DNA from: Eubacteriales Family XIII. Incertae Sedis bacterium
Lineage (GTDB): Bacteria > Bacillota > Clostridia > Peptostreptococcales > Anaerovoracaceae
Assembly (NCBI GenBank): GCA_031287295.1
Contig: JAITTH010000054.1
Coordinates: forward strand, 1-6,400
DNA length: 6,400 nt
Reading direction: 5' to 3'
The notes beneath the pieces were generated by a model. That model did not search any database. It had not been told where the DNA came from and saw only the letters and a program-made list of their open reading frames with translations. Below, one piece after another: positions 1 through 6,385 of this stretch. Every line of letters starts with the position of its first letter. Within the stretch, counting starts at the first letter, position 1. A program made the position numbers and the translations under genes.

Positions 1-207
1 ACCATTCCGTCTATCTTCAAGGCGTTAATCGATGTGTTGCCCGAAAAAGGCGGTTGGGAAATGTTCAATCAAGTTGCGCAACAAATTGACTTCAAAAATT
101 CCGGCTACAAAAAATTTAAGGATTTGGCACTGGATGCCGAAAAGCGCGGATATGTCGTTACGAAAAGTTCCGGTTTGAATTGGTCCTTGAAAAGGAATTT
201 GGATTAG
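1..207 (+). CDS. C-terminal fragment, possible OST-HTH/LOTUS-type RNA-binding domain protein
   Basis: The frame is open from the first base of the window and ends at TAG 205-207, giving the last 68 residues of a protein whose start lies outside. The tail reads roughly as helix (IFKALIDVLPEKGGW), helix (MFNQVAQQI), the segment DFKNSGYKKFKDLALDA, and a beta-like end (RGYVVTKSSGLNWSLK). The order of a GW after the first helix, then F...GYxKFxDL, then a short beta hairpin resembles the OST-HTH/LOTUS winged helix that often closes bacterial NYN-domain ribonuclease-like proteins. This is recognition by eye of a short, weakly conserved domain, so the family call is tentative, whereas the coding call is firm. 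The fragment is lysine-rich and has no membrane segment. It converges with the minus-strand gene ending at 221, and no hairpin terminator is visible in the 13 bases between them. Confidence 0.6.
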   Translation, partial: TIPSIFKALIDVLPEKGGWEMFNQVAQQIDFKNSGYKKFKDLALDAEKRGYVVTKSSGLNWSLKRNLD

Positions 208-220
208 CCGTCATTAGCCG

Positions 221-1249
221 CTAAATCAGTGTAAAAAGAAGTACGCCGAGCACATAAATCAGTGCGAGATATTTGTAAGCGAAAATTACGGCAATATATT
301 CCCGGATAAATGCCGCCGGCAGATAATAGAATGCGGTCTTGCAGCCGATGCCCTGTGCGTTCATCGCGATGTTTTTTGCCAAAATGACCGTACGCAAAAC
401 ATGATAATTGCTCGTTACAATCAAAGCCTGATAGTTTGCGTTTCTCTCTTCCATAATGTGTTTGGAGAAGCGAAGATTTTCCAACGTGTTTTTCGAACAC
501 TCTTCCATGATAATCTTTTCTTCGGGGATATTTTGTTCCAACAGGTATTGTCGCATTGCATAGGCTTCGGAAACCTTTTCGTCGGCGCCTTTGCCACCTG
601 AAACAATGAAGTCTGCGTTCTTTCCATTGGTTTCATAAAGCCGAATTGCCCTGTCGAGGCGTTTTGCCAACAGGGGTGTTACAGTTGTTCCATCCACAAG
701 TCCGGCACCCAGTACCAAAATGAAATCACAGTCTTTTGGTTTTGGGAGTCGTGCATATACGATGGAATAAAGCAAAATTGCGATAAGCATTCCCGGGACA
801 TACAGGGCGATATTCCATAAAATCAAAGAAATGACGATTAACAAACTGGATGTTGAAAATACGACAAGGAAGAAGACTCGCGCAATGGAAAGTAACGGCC
901 AACTGATGCTTATGATGCCAAAGAAAAGCGGCAGCGCATGCGCCAGCGAGAGCCCTTCTTTGGCGATTACTCTCCCCCCGTTGATGCACAGGGCAATGCC
1001 GATCCAAAAGCTTAACCCACAGAAAAGAATGCCAATCCACATGAATATTTCATCGCCGTCGCCAACAAGGAGATCTCCATTGGGAAGAACTTGGCTTGGA
1101 CGAAGCAGCGCCAAACCGCCCCGAATGATACAGTAAAGTGCTGCGGAGAGAAGCAGGGCACACAAAATTCTTCGCGGTTCTTTCATGACGTGATAGATGA
1201 AGAGTCCGGCGCAAAGCAGTCCAAATGAAAACAAAGCAATGTCAAACAT
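221..1249 (-). CDS. YdcF/DUF218 family multi-pass membrane protein
   Basis: This is a 342-residue integral membrane protein. The N-terminal half has about six hydrophobic segments (approximately residues 3-19, 28-46, 68-88, 103-120, 122-145 and 148-166). A DUF218 domain follows at about 174-310, and a final hydrophobic stretch covers about 314-341. Visible DUF218 hallmarks are LVLGAGLVDG (178-187), TPLLAKRLDRA (191-201), SGGKGADEKVSEAYAM (217-232), a CSKNTLENLRFS segment (251-262) and TSNYHVLR (279-286). The family includes E. coli YdcF, SanA and ElyC, which are linked mainly to envelope functions; the biochemical activity is not settled, so none is assigned. The ATG at 1249 is chosen because it opens directly into the first membrane helix and lies 20 bases after the upstream dehydrogenase stop. 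A GTG at 1291 would add 14 polar residues and overlap that gene. The ribosome site is weak (GCGAGA), so translation may be coupled to the upstream gene. Confidence 0.88.
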   Translation of the reverse strand: MFDIALFSFGLLCAGLFIYHVMKEPRRILCALLLSAALYCIIRGGLALLRPSQVLPNGDLLVGDGDEIFMWIGILFCGLSFWIGIALCINGGRVIAKEGLSLAHALPLFFGIISISWPLLSIARVFFLVVFSTSSLLIVISLILWNIALYVPGMLIAILLYSIVYARLPKPKDCDFILVLGAGLVDGTTVTPLLAKRLDRAIRLYETNGKNADFIVSGGKGADEKVSEAYAMRQYLLEQNIPEEKIIMEECSKNTLENLRFSKHIMEERNANYQALIVTSNYHVLRTVILAKNIAMNAQGIGCKTAFYYLPAAFIREYIAVIFAYKYLALIYVLGVLLFTLI

Positions 1250-1269
1250 GTTCGAAATCTCGCATTTGG

Positions 1270-2355
1270 CTATACGCGTGGCAGGGGGCACTCTAACGCG
1301 GCGAAGGCGGCTTGGTAAGCATAGGCGTACTCGTTGTCGTAGCCTGCAACAACGCGAACGATATTCCCAATCACTTCAATTTGCCCCGGCGCGACAATCG
1401 AAGTACGCGATCTGCCAATAACATAGGAAGAGATCATCGTCGTGCGATGGCTTACACGCAGCAGTCTTGGGATGCGTTCTTGCTCGAAGTGTTCGAGTGC
1501 CTCGCGCACGCTTTCGTTGTTGAGGCGCTCGGTCGATTCTTCGTTGCTGTCGAATTCCATGATGAGGCTGCATACCGATCCGTCCGGAACCGGAACCCTG
1601 CAAGAAATTCCGGTTGTCTGCTCAATTTTGGGGAAGATCTTCTGAAGACTTTTCGTGGCACCCGTATCGGTAACAACGATGTTGTTGAGTCCCGAAAAAC
1701 TGTTTGCCATCTTTTTGTTATTGCCGTCCAGCATTTTTTGCGAATTTGTCACAGCATGAGTCGTATTTAGGAAAATGTTTTTCGGCGTACTAAAGCATTC
1801 ACTCAAAGCAAAAACAATTGGTGCCGCGCAGTTTGTGGTGCAGCTGGCTAAGGAGACGACAGGAAGCCCGTCGTCCTGTGAACCGTTAATGTCGTAGATA
1901 ATGAGCGGTGTGTCGTCTTTTGCCGGTGCGGTCATCAATACTTTCTTGGCGCCTGCATGTAAGAATTTCGAAGCCAGTTCCTTCGTGAGAAATTTCCCCG
2001 TTGCGTCCACTGCAACGTCTACGAAAAGGTCTTTCAATGGGAGTTTTTCCGGATTGGGTTGCCCGAAAATAGGAATGGTGATAATTTCATCGTCGTGCTT
2101 GAACGTTAGATCCCCTAAATGATCTTCGTTGATATACGACTTGCTTATGCTTCGCACTTCATAGGGGAACCTGCGGTGGGTGGAGTCGTGGTCGAGTTTT
2201 TCCGCCATATCTTCGAGATCTTTGGGTCCGCTTGCGCTTACTCCCACAACATTGGAGAGCTTTCCCTGTTTCGCAAGAGCCCGCAACATACAAGAGAAAA
2301 TACGCCCACCGGCACCGCTGATAAAAATTTTATTTAGCTCTTTTTCATTTGACAA
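1270..2355 (-). CDS. gap: Divergent type I glyceraldehyde-3-phosphate dehydrogenase (GAPDH-like)
   Basis: This 361-residue soluble enzyme is a little longer than the usual 330-340. GAPDH catalyses NAD(P)- and phosphate-dependent oxidation of glyceraldehyde-3-phosphate to 1,3-bisphosphoglycerate. Family marks are an N-terminal Rossmann loop GAGGRIF (14-20), KLDHDSTHRRF (53-63), VDATGKF (116-122), TAPAKDDTP (142-150), the active-site ASCTTNC (170-176; catalytic Cys172), the His200 region THAVTNSQ, TDTGATK (229-235), RVPVPD (253-258) and GYDNEY (338-343). Several positions depart from the canon: the nucleotide loop is not GFGRIG, the cofactor-ribose Asp looks replaced (SASG at 40-43), the Leu-Pro that follows the active-site His segment is Gly211-Asn212, and the Arg-rich RRAR segment is replaced by ANSF (218-221). 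Both catalytic residues remain, so an active enzyme is likely, but it may be a specialised paralogue rather than the glycolytic one. The TTG start at 2355 is fixed by GGAGGT six bases upstream. It is probably cotranscribed with the YdcF gene. Confidence 0.9.
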   Translation of the reverse strand: MSNEKELNKIFISGAGGRIFSCMLRALAKQGKLSNVVGVSASGPKDLEDMAEKLDHDSTHRRFPYEVRSISKSYINEDHLGDLTFKHDDEIITIPIFGQPNPEKLPLKDLFVDVAVDATGKFLTKELASKFLHAGAKKVLMTAPAKDDTPLIIYDINGSQDDGLPVVSLASCTTNCAAPIVFALSECFSTPKNIFLNTTHAVTNSQKMLDGNNKKMANSFSGLNNIVVTDTGATKSLQKIFPKIEQTTGISCRVPVPDGSVCSLIMEFDSNEESTERLNNESVREALEHFEQERIPRLLRVSHRTTMISSYVIGRSRTSIVAPGQIEVIGNIVRVVAGYDNEYAYAYQAAFAALECPLPRV

Positions 2356-2361
2356 TTTTGT

Positions 2362-2367
2362 ACCTCC
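2362..2367 (-). promoter_or_regulatory. Ribosome binding site that decides the GAPDH TTG start
   Basis: Read on the minus strand, GGAGGT is followed by six bases (ACAAAA) and then TTG at 2355. It is the strongest Shine-Dalgarno match in the window and sits just before the GAPDH fold begins (SNEKELNKIFISG). The frame stays open upstream to 2514, but the extra 53 residues look unlike GAPDH, and the ATG at 2418 has no comparable site. Confidence 0.85.
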
Positions 2368-2408
2368 GAAAATACAATTTCTAAGATCGGGCTGCATTTT
2401 ATAGGAAT

Positions 2409-2417
2409 AATATACCA
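2409..2417 (-). promoter_or_regulatory. Probable extended -10 promoter for the GAPDH-ydcF unit
   Basis: The minus strand reads TGGTATATT, an extended -10 (TG, one base, then TATATT, five of six matches to TATAAT). No good -35 hexamer lies at the expected spacing. Transcription would start near 2402, giving a leader of about 45 bases before the TTG at 2355. A small inverted repeat CCTG-AA-CAGG (2427-2436) lies just upstream of this element and could be a protein binding site. Inferred from sequence only. Confidence 0.4.
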
Positions 2418-2457
2418 TGGTTTCGCCCTGAACAGGAGATGAAAGGCAGGTTGAAAT

Positions 2458-2486
2458 TTGCGAAAACAAAATATTTAGAATATGAT
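2458..2486 (+). promoter_or_regulatory. Probable sigma-70/sigma-A type promoter for the RND permease
   Basis: TTGCGA (2458-2463, four of six to TTGACA) is separated by 17 bases from TATGAT (2481-2486, five of six to TATAAT). Transcription would begin near 2493, about 40 bases before the TTG start at 2533. A short inverted repeat ATATT-TAG-AATAT (2471-2483) overlaps the upstream side of the -10 element and could be an operator, though in AT-rich DNA such a short repeat may be chance. Confidence 0.55.
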
Positions 2487-2517
2487 ATAAGACAATCAGA
2501 ATCCAGCCTCCCAAGTT

Positions 2518-2521
2518 AGGA
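2518..2521 (+). promoter_or_regulatory. Weak ribosome binding site of the RND permease
   Basis: AGGA lies 11 bases before the TTG at 2533, a rather long spacing. The frame is closed upstream by TAA at 2524-2526, so TTG 2533 is the first usable start. Starting at the next Met codon (2620) would remove the first membrane helix, which supports the TTG. The weak site plus TTG suggests modest translation. Confidence 0.5.
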
Positions 2522-2532
2522 AATAAGAAGCA

Positions 2533-5500
2533 TTGATTAAATTAAGCGTAAGGAAGCCGTTCATTGTTTTTGTGCTCATTGTCGCAATTTTTGCATTCGG
2601 ATTTGGGGGCATACGCAGCATGACCCCTGACCTATTGCCCAAGATGGATTTACCCTATATTGTTCTCATGACAACCTACCCGGGCGCGTCCCCGGAAAAG
2701 GTGGAAGGCGAAGTCACAAAGCCCTTGGAACGGACGCTTTCTACGCTCGAAAATCTCAAGACGATTCAATCTGAATCGGCCGATAATTATTCGGCAGTCT
2801 TTATGGAATTTGAATCAAATGCCAATATCGATGCGCTCTTGGTCGATATTCTTGAAAAGACCCGGCAGATTGAAGGCGGTTGGGATGACATGATTGGCAC
2901 ACCACTCATCATGAAAATCAATCCCGATATGATGCCCATCATGGTTGCTGCTGTGGACCGAAAAGGTTTGGATACATCAGCACTCTCGATTTTAGTAAGG
3001 GACGAACTCCGTTCAAAATTAGAAGGTACGACCGGTGTGGCGAGCGTGGACGTTATCGGTCTCGTAGATGTGCAGATGAATGTTATCCTGCGGGAAGATA
3101 AAATAGATGCGTTGAACAAAACGATTTCCGACGCGGTTAACAATCAGTTTGCAGAAGTGGAAAGTGAGCTGGCAGGGACGCAATCGCAAATCGAAGGACA
3201 ACTGGGTGAGTTGACGGCAGCAAACAATACCCTTCTGGACGGCGTAAAGCAGCTTGCCGATGGCGTCGGTGATGGCTCCGCGCAGCTCAGCGCCAATACG
3301 GCAGCTTTGCTTGAAGGGAAGGTGCTGCTTGAATCGCAACTTTCTGTTTTGGCAATGAGTTTGACGACGTTGATTGAAGGCGAGCAGGCGGCGATCAATA
3401 TTGCAAGCAATGCGGGTATTACACTGCCACCCGATGTCACAAATCAGTTTGCACAAGGCAAGACCGACATAAACAATCAAATTATCGATCTCCAAGCAAA
3501 ACTCATGCAGCTTCAAGGTGCGGATCAGGCACTGATAGATGCACAGAAGCAGCTCTCCTCTTTGAGCATTACTTCCGGTTTTGAGTTGGCCAATGGTGCA
3601 GCACAACTTTCCTCGGCGCAGGCACAACTTTCGATGGCACTAGGGCAGGTGGAGCAAGGACTTTCGCAGCTTTCCGATGCACGGGAAGACGCGGTGAGCA
3701 ATTCAAATATTAAGAGTATGCTTACCATGGAAATGCTCTCCGGCATTTTGTATGCGCAGAATTTTTCCATGCCCGCAGGATATGTTCATGAAGGCAAGGA
3801 TGACTACCTCGTGCGTGTTGGGGCAGAAATAAATTCTCTCGAAGAACTTCAAAATCTCCCGCTGTTGGATATGGGACTCGAAGGACTCGGTACGATAAAA
3901 CTTTCCGATGTCGCAGATGTCTTCCAAAGCGACAATCTCGATACGCTTTACGCAAAAATCAATGGGGAAGACGGCGTTATCCTCACGTTCCAGAAACAAA
4001 GCACACATGCAACCGCAGAAGTGTCGAAGAACATCCAAGCTAAATTCGATGCGCTCAGCGAAGAATATCCGGATCTGCACTTTACGGCGCTTATGGATCA
4101 GGGTGAGTACATTTACATCATCATCGGTGCGATTTTGCAAAATCTGCTTCTCGGTTCTCTTTTTGCGATTCTGATACTTTTCCTGTTCCTGCGTGATATT
4201 CGTCCGACATTCATAACCTTATGCAGCATTCCGATCAGTGTGGTCTTTGCGGTTGTACTCATGTACTTTTCCGGCGTTACCATCAACATCATTTCGCTCT
4301 CAGGTTTAGCCATTTCCGTGGGCATGCTTGTCGATAACAGCATCGTCGCCATTGAAAATATTTTCCGACTGCGACAGAAGGGCTATTCTGCGGTAAAGGC
4401 AGCAATCAGTGGTACGAGTCAAATTGCCGCTGCGATTACCTCATCCACACTTACGACAATTTGCGTTTTTCTGCCGATTGTGTTTACGCACGGGATTACC
4501 AGGCAGCTTTTCGCCGATCTTGCACTCACGCTTGCCTATTCACTTGTTGCGAGTCTGATCATTGCGCTAACCCTAGTTCCTGCAATGGCAGGAGGCCTTT
4601 TCCATAACATGGTGCCCAAGGAAGACAAACTGCTCAAGAGGGTTCTCGGCAAATACGATACGCTTTTGACATGGACATTGAAGCATAAGGCAATCGTCTT
4701 GATCTCGGTGTTGCTTCTTCTTGCCGGAAGCACTTATGGCGTTTTGGCCCGCGGGTTTTCATTTATACCATCTGCGGACAGTCCGCAGCTTTCTGTGAGC
4801 TTAAATATGCCGGAGGGCACATCGTTTGAAAAGTTGAAGAGCACTGCAAATGAAATTACCGAGCGCATTCTTCCGATCAAAGGTGTAAAAACGGTAGGTG
4901 CGCTTTCCGGTGGTAATTCGATGGGTGGCATGTTTGGTTTCGGTGGTGGTAGCGGTGATGACGAGATCGTGTCGGCAGATTATTACGTGGTTGTTGATGA
5001 AAGCATTGGCGGGGATGCCATCGCAAAGGAAATAGAGAAAAGGACAAAAGATATCGATGCGGAAGTGATTGTAAATTCATCCGCCTCGATGGATCTTTCT
5101 TCTATGGGCGGATCGGGTATTTCAGTCCATTTGTTTGGTGAAAATATAGACGATTTGATTCAGGTTGCGGGTGACATTACGCAGGGGATGTCTAAGATCA
5201 AAGGCGTTTCAAACATTGAAGGTATCGAAGAGACTTCACCGGAAATTCGATTTACGGTTGATAAGGAAAAAGCGGCAAAAAAAGGGCTTACCGTAGCGCA
5301 GGTTTATGCAGAGATCAGCAAGGTTCTCACGAATGAGCAAACGGCGACAACCGTTTCATGGGACAATGACACCTATGATGTGGTTTTGGTTACGGCAGAG
5401 GATGAAAAACTGACGCCTGCATATATCAAAGACCTTTCGTTTGATGTCACCAAAAATGATGGGACGAAAGAACGCGTAAAGCTTGCCGATGTTTCGACTG

Positions 5501-6231
5501 TCGCAGACGCCAAATCTCTCATGACCATTCATCGCTATCAGCAGCGACGTGAGCTTGTTGTCGATGTCGAGATCACCGAAGGAACGAGCGTGACGCATGT
5601 GGCAGACGAAGTGGAGAAATATTTGGACAAGGCAACGCTTCCGGATGGTGTGAGTTATGAACTTGCCGGCGAAGATCAAACGATTACGGATGCTTTCCGC
5701 GATCTTGTTCTGATGATGGTTATGGGGCTCCTGCTGGTCTATCTGGTCATGGTGGCGCAATTCCAGTCCTTGAAGAGTCCTTTCATTATTCTGTTTACGG
5801 TGCCGCTTGCGTTTACAGGTGGGTTCGTTGCGTTGTTCGTGACCGGCATGAATCTATCCGTCATTTCGCTCATTGGTTTTGTCATGCTCATTGGCATTAT
5901 TGTGAACAACGGCATTGTGCTTGTTGATTACATCAATCAGCTGCGGTTAGAAGGTGTGGAACGTATCGAGGCCATTCGCGAGGCAGGATCTACACGTATG
6001 CGCCCGATTCTGATGACAGCAACAACAACGATTTTGGGACTTAGTGTCATGGCATTCGGTATCGGAACCGGATCCGAAATGATGCAACCGCTGGCGATTG
6101 TCTGCATCGGCGGTCTCCTTTATGCGACATTGATGACGTTATTCATTGTTCCGATTATCTACGATATTTTCAATAAAAAAGATCCTCGCATCATTTCAGA
6201 GGAAGATATGATAGTTGACTATGATGCATAG
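2533..6231 (+). CDS. RND efflux transporter permease (AcrB/SwrC-like, HAE1-type)
   Basis: This complete 1232-residue inner-membrane proton-driven exporter belongs to the AcrB/MMPL/SwrC superfamily and is about 180 residues longer than AcrB. It has the duplicated 12-helix plan: TM1 about 9-28, TM2-6 about 527-690, TM7 about 719-738, TM8-12 about 1055-1211, with two large extracytoplasmic domains (about 30-525 and 740-1053). Family marks include PDLLPKMDLP (32-41), YPGASPEKVE (49-58), the TM4 motif VGMLVDNSIVAIENI (596-610) and its TM10 counterpart GIIVNNGIVLVDYI (1121-1134). The proton-relay Asp is kept at 601, but the adjacent second Asp of AcrB is Asn602 and the TM10 Lys position is Asn, as in many Gram-positive type pumps. 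Residues about 190-395 form a Gln/Ser/Ala/Leu-rich coiled-coil-like insertion found only in the first half. A Gly/Met-rich loop lies at 793-808. The substrate cannot be deduced, and no adaptor gene is adjacent in the window. Confidence 0.95.
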   Translation: MIKLSVRKPFIVFVLIVAIFAFGFGGIRSMTPDLLPKMDLPYIVLMTTYPGASPEKVEGEVTKPLERTLSTLENLKTIQSESADNYSAVFMEFESNANIDALLVDILEKTRQIEGGWDDMIGTPLIMKINPDMMPIMVAAVDRKGLDTSALSILVRDELRSKLEGTTGVASVDVIGLVDVQMNVILREDKIDALNKTISDAVNNQFAEVESELAGTQSQIEGQLGELTAANNTLLDGVKQLADGVGDGSAQLSANTAALLEGKVLLESQLSVLAMSLTTLIEGEQAAINIASNAGITLPPDVTNQFAQGKTDINNQIIDLQAKLMQLQGADQALIDAQKQLSSLSITSGFELANGAAQLSSAQAQLSMALGQVEQGLSQLSDAREDAVSNSNIKSMLTMEMLSGILYAQNFSMPAGYVHEGKDDYLVRVGAEINSLEELQNLPLLDMGLEGLGTIKLSDVADVFQSDNLDTLYAKINGEDGVILTFQKQSTHATAEVSKNIQAKFDALSEEYPDLHFTALMDQGEYIYIIIGAILQNLLLGSLFAILILFLFLRDIRPTFITLCSIPISVVFAVVLMYFSGVTINIISLSGLAISVGMLVDNSIVAIENIFRLRQKGYSAVKAAISGTSQIAAAITSSTLTTICVFLPIVFTHGITRQLFADLALTLAYSLVASLIIALTLVPAMAGGLFHNMVPKEDKLLKRVLGKYDTLLTWTLKHKAIVLISVLLLLAGSTYGVLARGFSFIPSADSPQLSVSLNMPEGTSFEKLKSTANEITERILPIKGVKTVGALSGGNSMGGMFGFGGGSGDDEIVSADYYVVVDESIGGDAIAKEIEKRTKDIDAEVIVNSSASMDLSSMGGSGISVHLFGENIDDLIQVAGDITQGMSKIKGVSNIEGIEETSPEIRFTVDKEKAAKKGLTVAQVYAEISKVLTNEQTATTVSWDNDTYDVVLVTAEDEKLTPAYIKDLSFDVTKNDGTKERVKLADVSTVADAKSLMTIHRYQQRRELVVDVEITEGTSVTHVADEVEKYLDKATLPDGVSYELAGEDQTITDAFRDLVLMMVMGLLLVYLVMVAQFQSLKSPFIILFTVPLAFTGGFVALFVTGMNLSVISLIGFVMLIGIIVNNGIVLVDYINQLRLEGVERIEAIREAGSTRMRPILMTATTTILGLSVMAFGIGTGSEMMQPLAIVCIGGLLYATLMTLFIVPIIYDIFNKKDPRIISEEDMIVDYDA

Positions 6232-6244
6232 ATGCTGTAAGCTA

Positions 6245-6253
6245 TGATACAAT
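6245..6253 (+). promoter_or_regulatory. Possible extended -10 promoter for the gene starting at 6387
   Basis: TGATACAAT (TG, one base, TACAAT with five of six matches) lies just after the RND stop. A TTGACT at 6215-6220, inside the end of the RND gene, is a good -35 hexamer, but it is 27 bases before this -10 and 22 before the overlapping TATGAT (6243-6248), too far for either. Transcription would begin near 6260 and give a leader of about 125 bases containing the hairpin at 6293-6330. Confidence 0.35.
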
Positions 6254-6292
6254 AGTCGAAATATTCACACAATTTACCCGAGTGGACGATCT

Positions 6293-6330
6293 ACCTAACA
6301 TATGGGGCAACCGATTTCCGTGTGTTAGGT
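6293..6330 (+). other. Long imperfect hairpin in the leader before the 6387 gene
   Basis: ACCTAACA (6293-6300) is the exact reverse complement of TGTTAGGT (6323-6330). Pairing continues inward through 6301-6307 against 6316-6322 if G-U pairs are allowed (T-G, A-T, T-G, G-C, G-C, G-T, G-T). In RNA this gives a stem of about 15 pairs with a loop of about 8 bases. The G-U pairs are asymmetric, so the stem is more stable in the plus-strand transcript than in its complement, which supports an RNA role. There is no T tract directly after it, so it is not a typical intrinsic terminator. It may be a cis-acting RNA element or an RNA-end stabiliser for the RND message. Confidence 0.5.
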
Positions 6331-6352
6331 TAAGAATGTAGGGGTTCTTTGT

Positions 6353-6385
6353 ATGGAACTTTGTTTTAAGGCGTCGAGGAAATAG
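6353..6385 (+). CDS. Possible leader peptide MELCFKASRK
   Basis: ATG at 6353 opens a 10-codon frame closed by TAG 6383-6385, one base before the next ATG at 6387. AGGGG (6340-6344) lies eight bases upstream, a usable ribosome site. The end of the frame covers the GAGGA ribosome site of the next gene, so translation of the peptide could couple to or block that gene's initiation. The frame is very short and could be chance. Confidence 0.25.
   Translation: MELCFKASRK

Noticed and set aside
1250..1291. GTG start at 1291 for the YdcF-like gene
   Set aside because: It would overlap the GAPDH coding end by 22 bases and add a polar stretch before the first membrane helix. The ATG at 1249 fits the usual protein start.
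1312..1770. 152-codon plus-strand frame inside the GAPDH region
   Set aside because: It lies antisense to a well-supported enzyme with active-site motifs, and its translation resembles no family.
2356..2514. Upstream in-frame extension of the GAPDH gene adding 53 residues (beginning MGGWILIVLY)
   Set aside because: The added sequence has no GAPDH similarity and covers both candidate promoters, and a strong GGAGGT precedes the TTG at 2355, directly before the Rossmann fold.
3019..3627. 202-codon open frame on the minus strand
   Set aside because: It is antisense to the coiled-coil part of the RND gene, is rich in Cys, Arg and Leu without domain features, and lacks a convincing ribosome site. 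It is a by-product of the plus-strand codon pattern.
6293..6350. Intrinsic terminator of the RND gene
   Set aside because: The hairpin is long, but the bases after it (TAAGAATGTAGGGG) lack a T tract; TTCTTT comes 14 bases later. It is kept as an RNA structure, not a terminator.
6276..6360. tRNA-Ser/Leu-like gene, suggested by ACCCGAGTGG (6276-6285), similar to a D-arm
   Set aside because: There is no matching acceptor stem, anticodon stem or GGTTCGAATCC-type T arm in the right places, and the strong ACCTAACA hairpin is incompatible with a cloverleaf.
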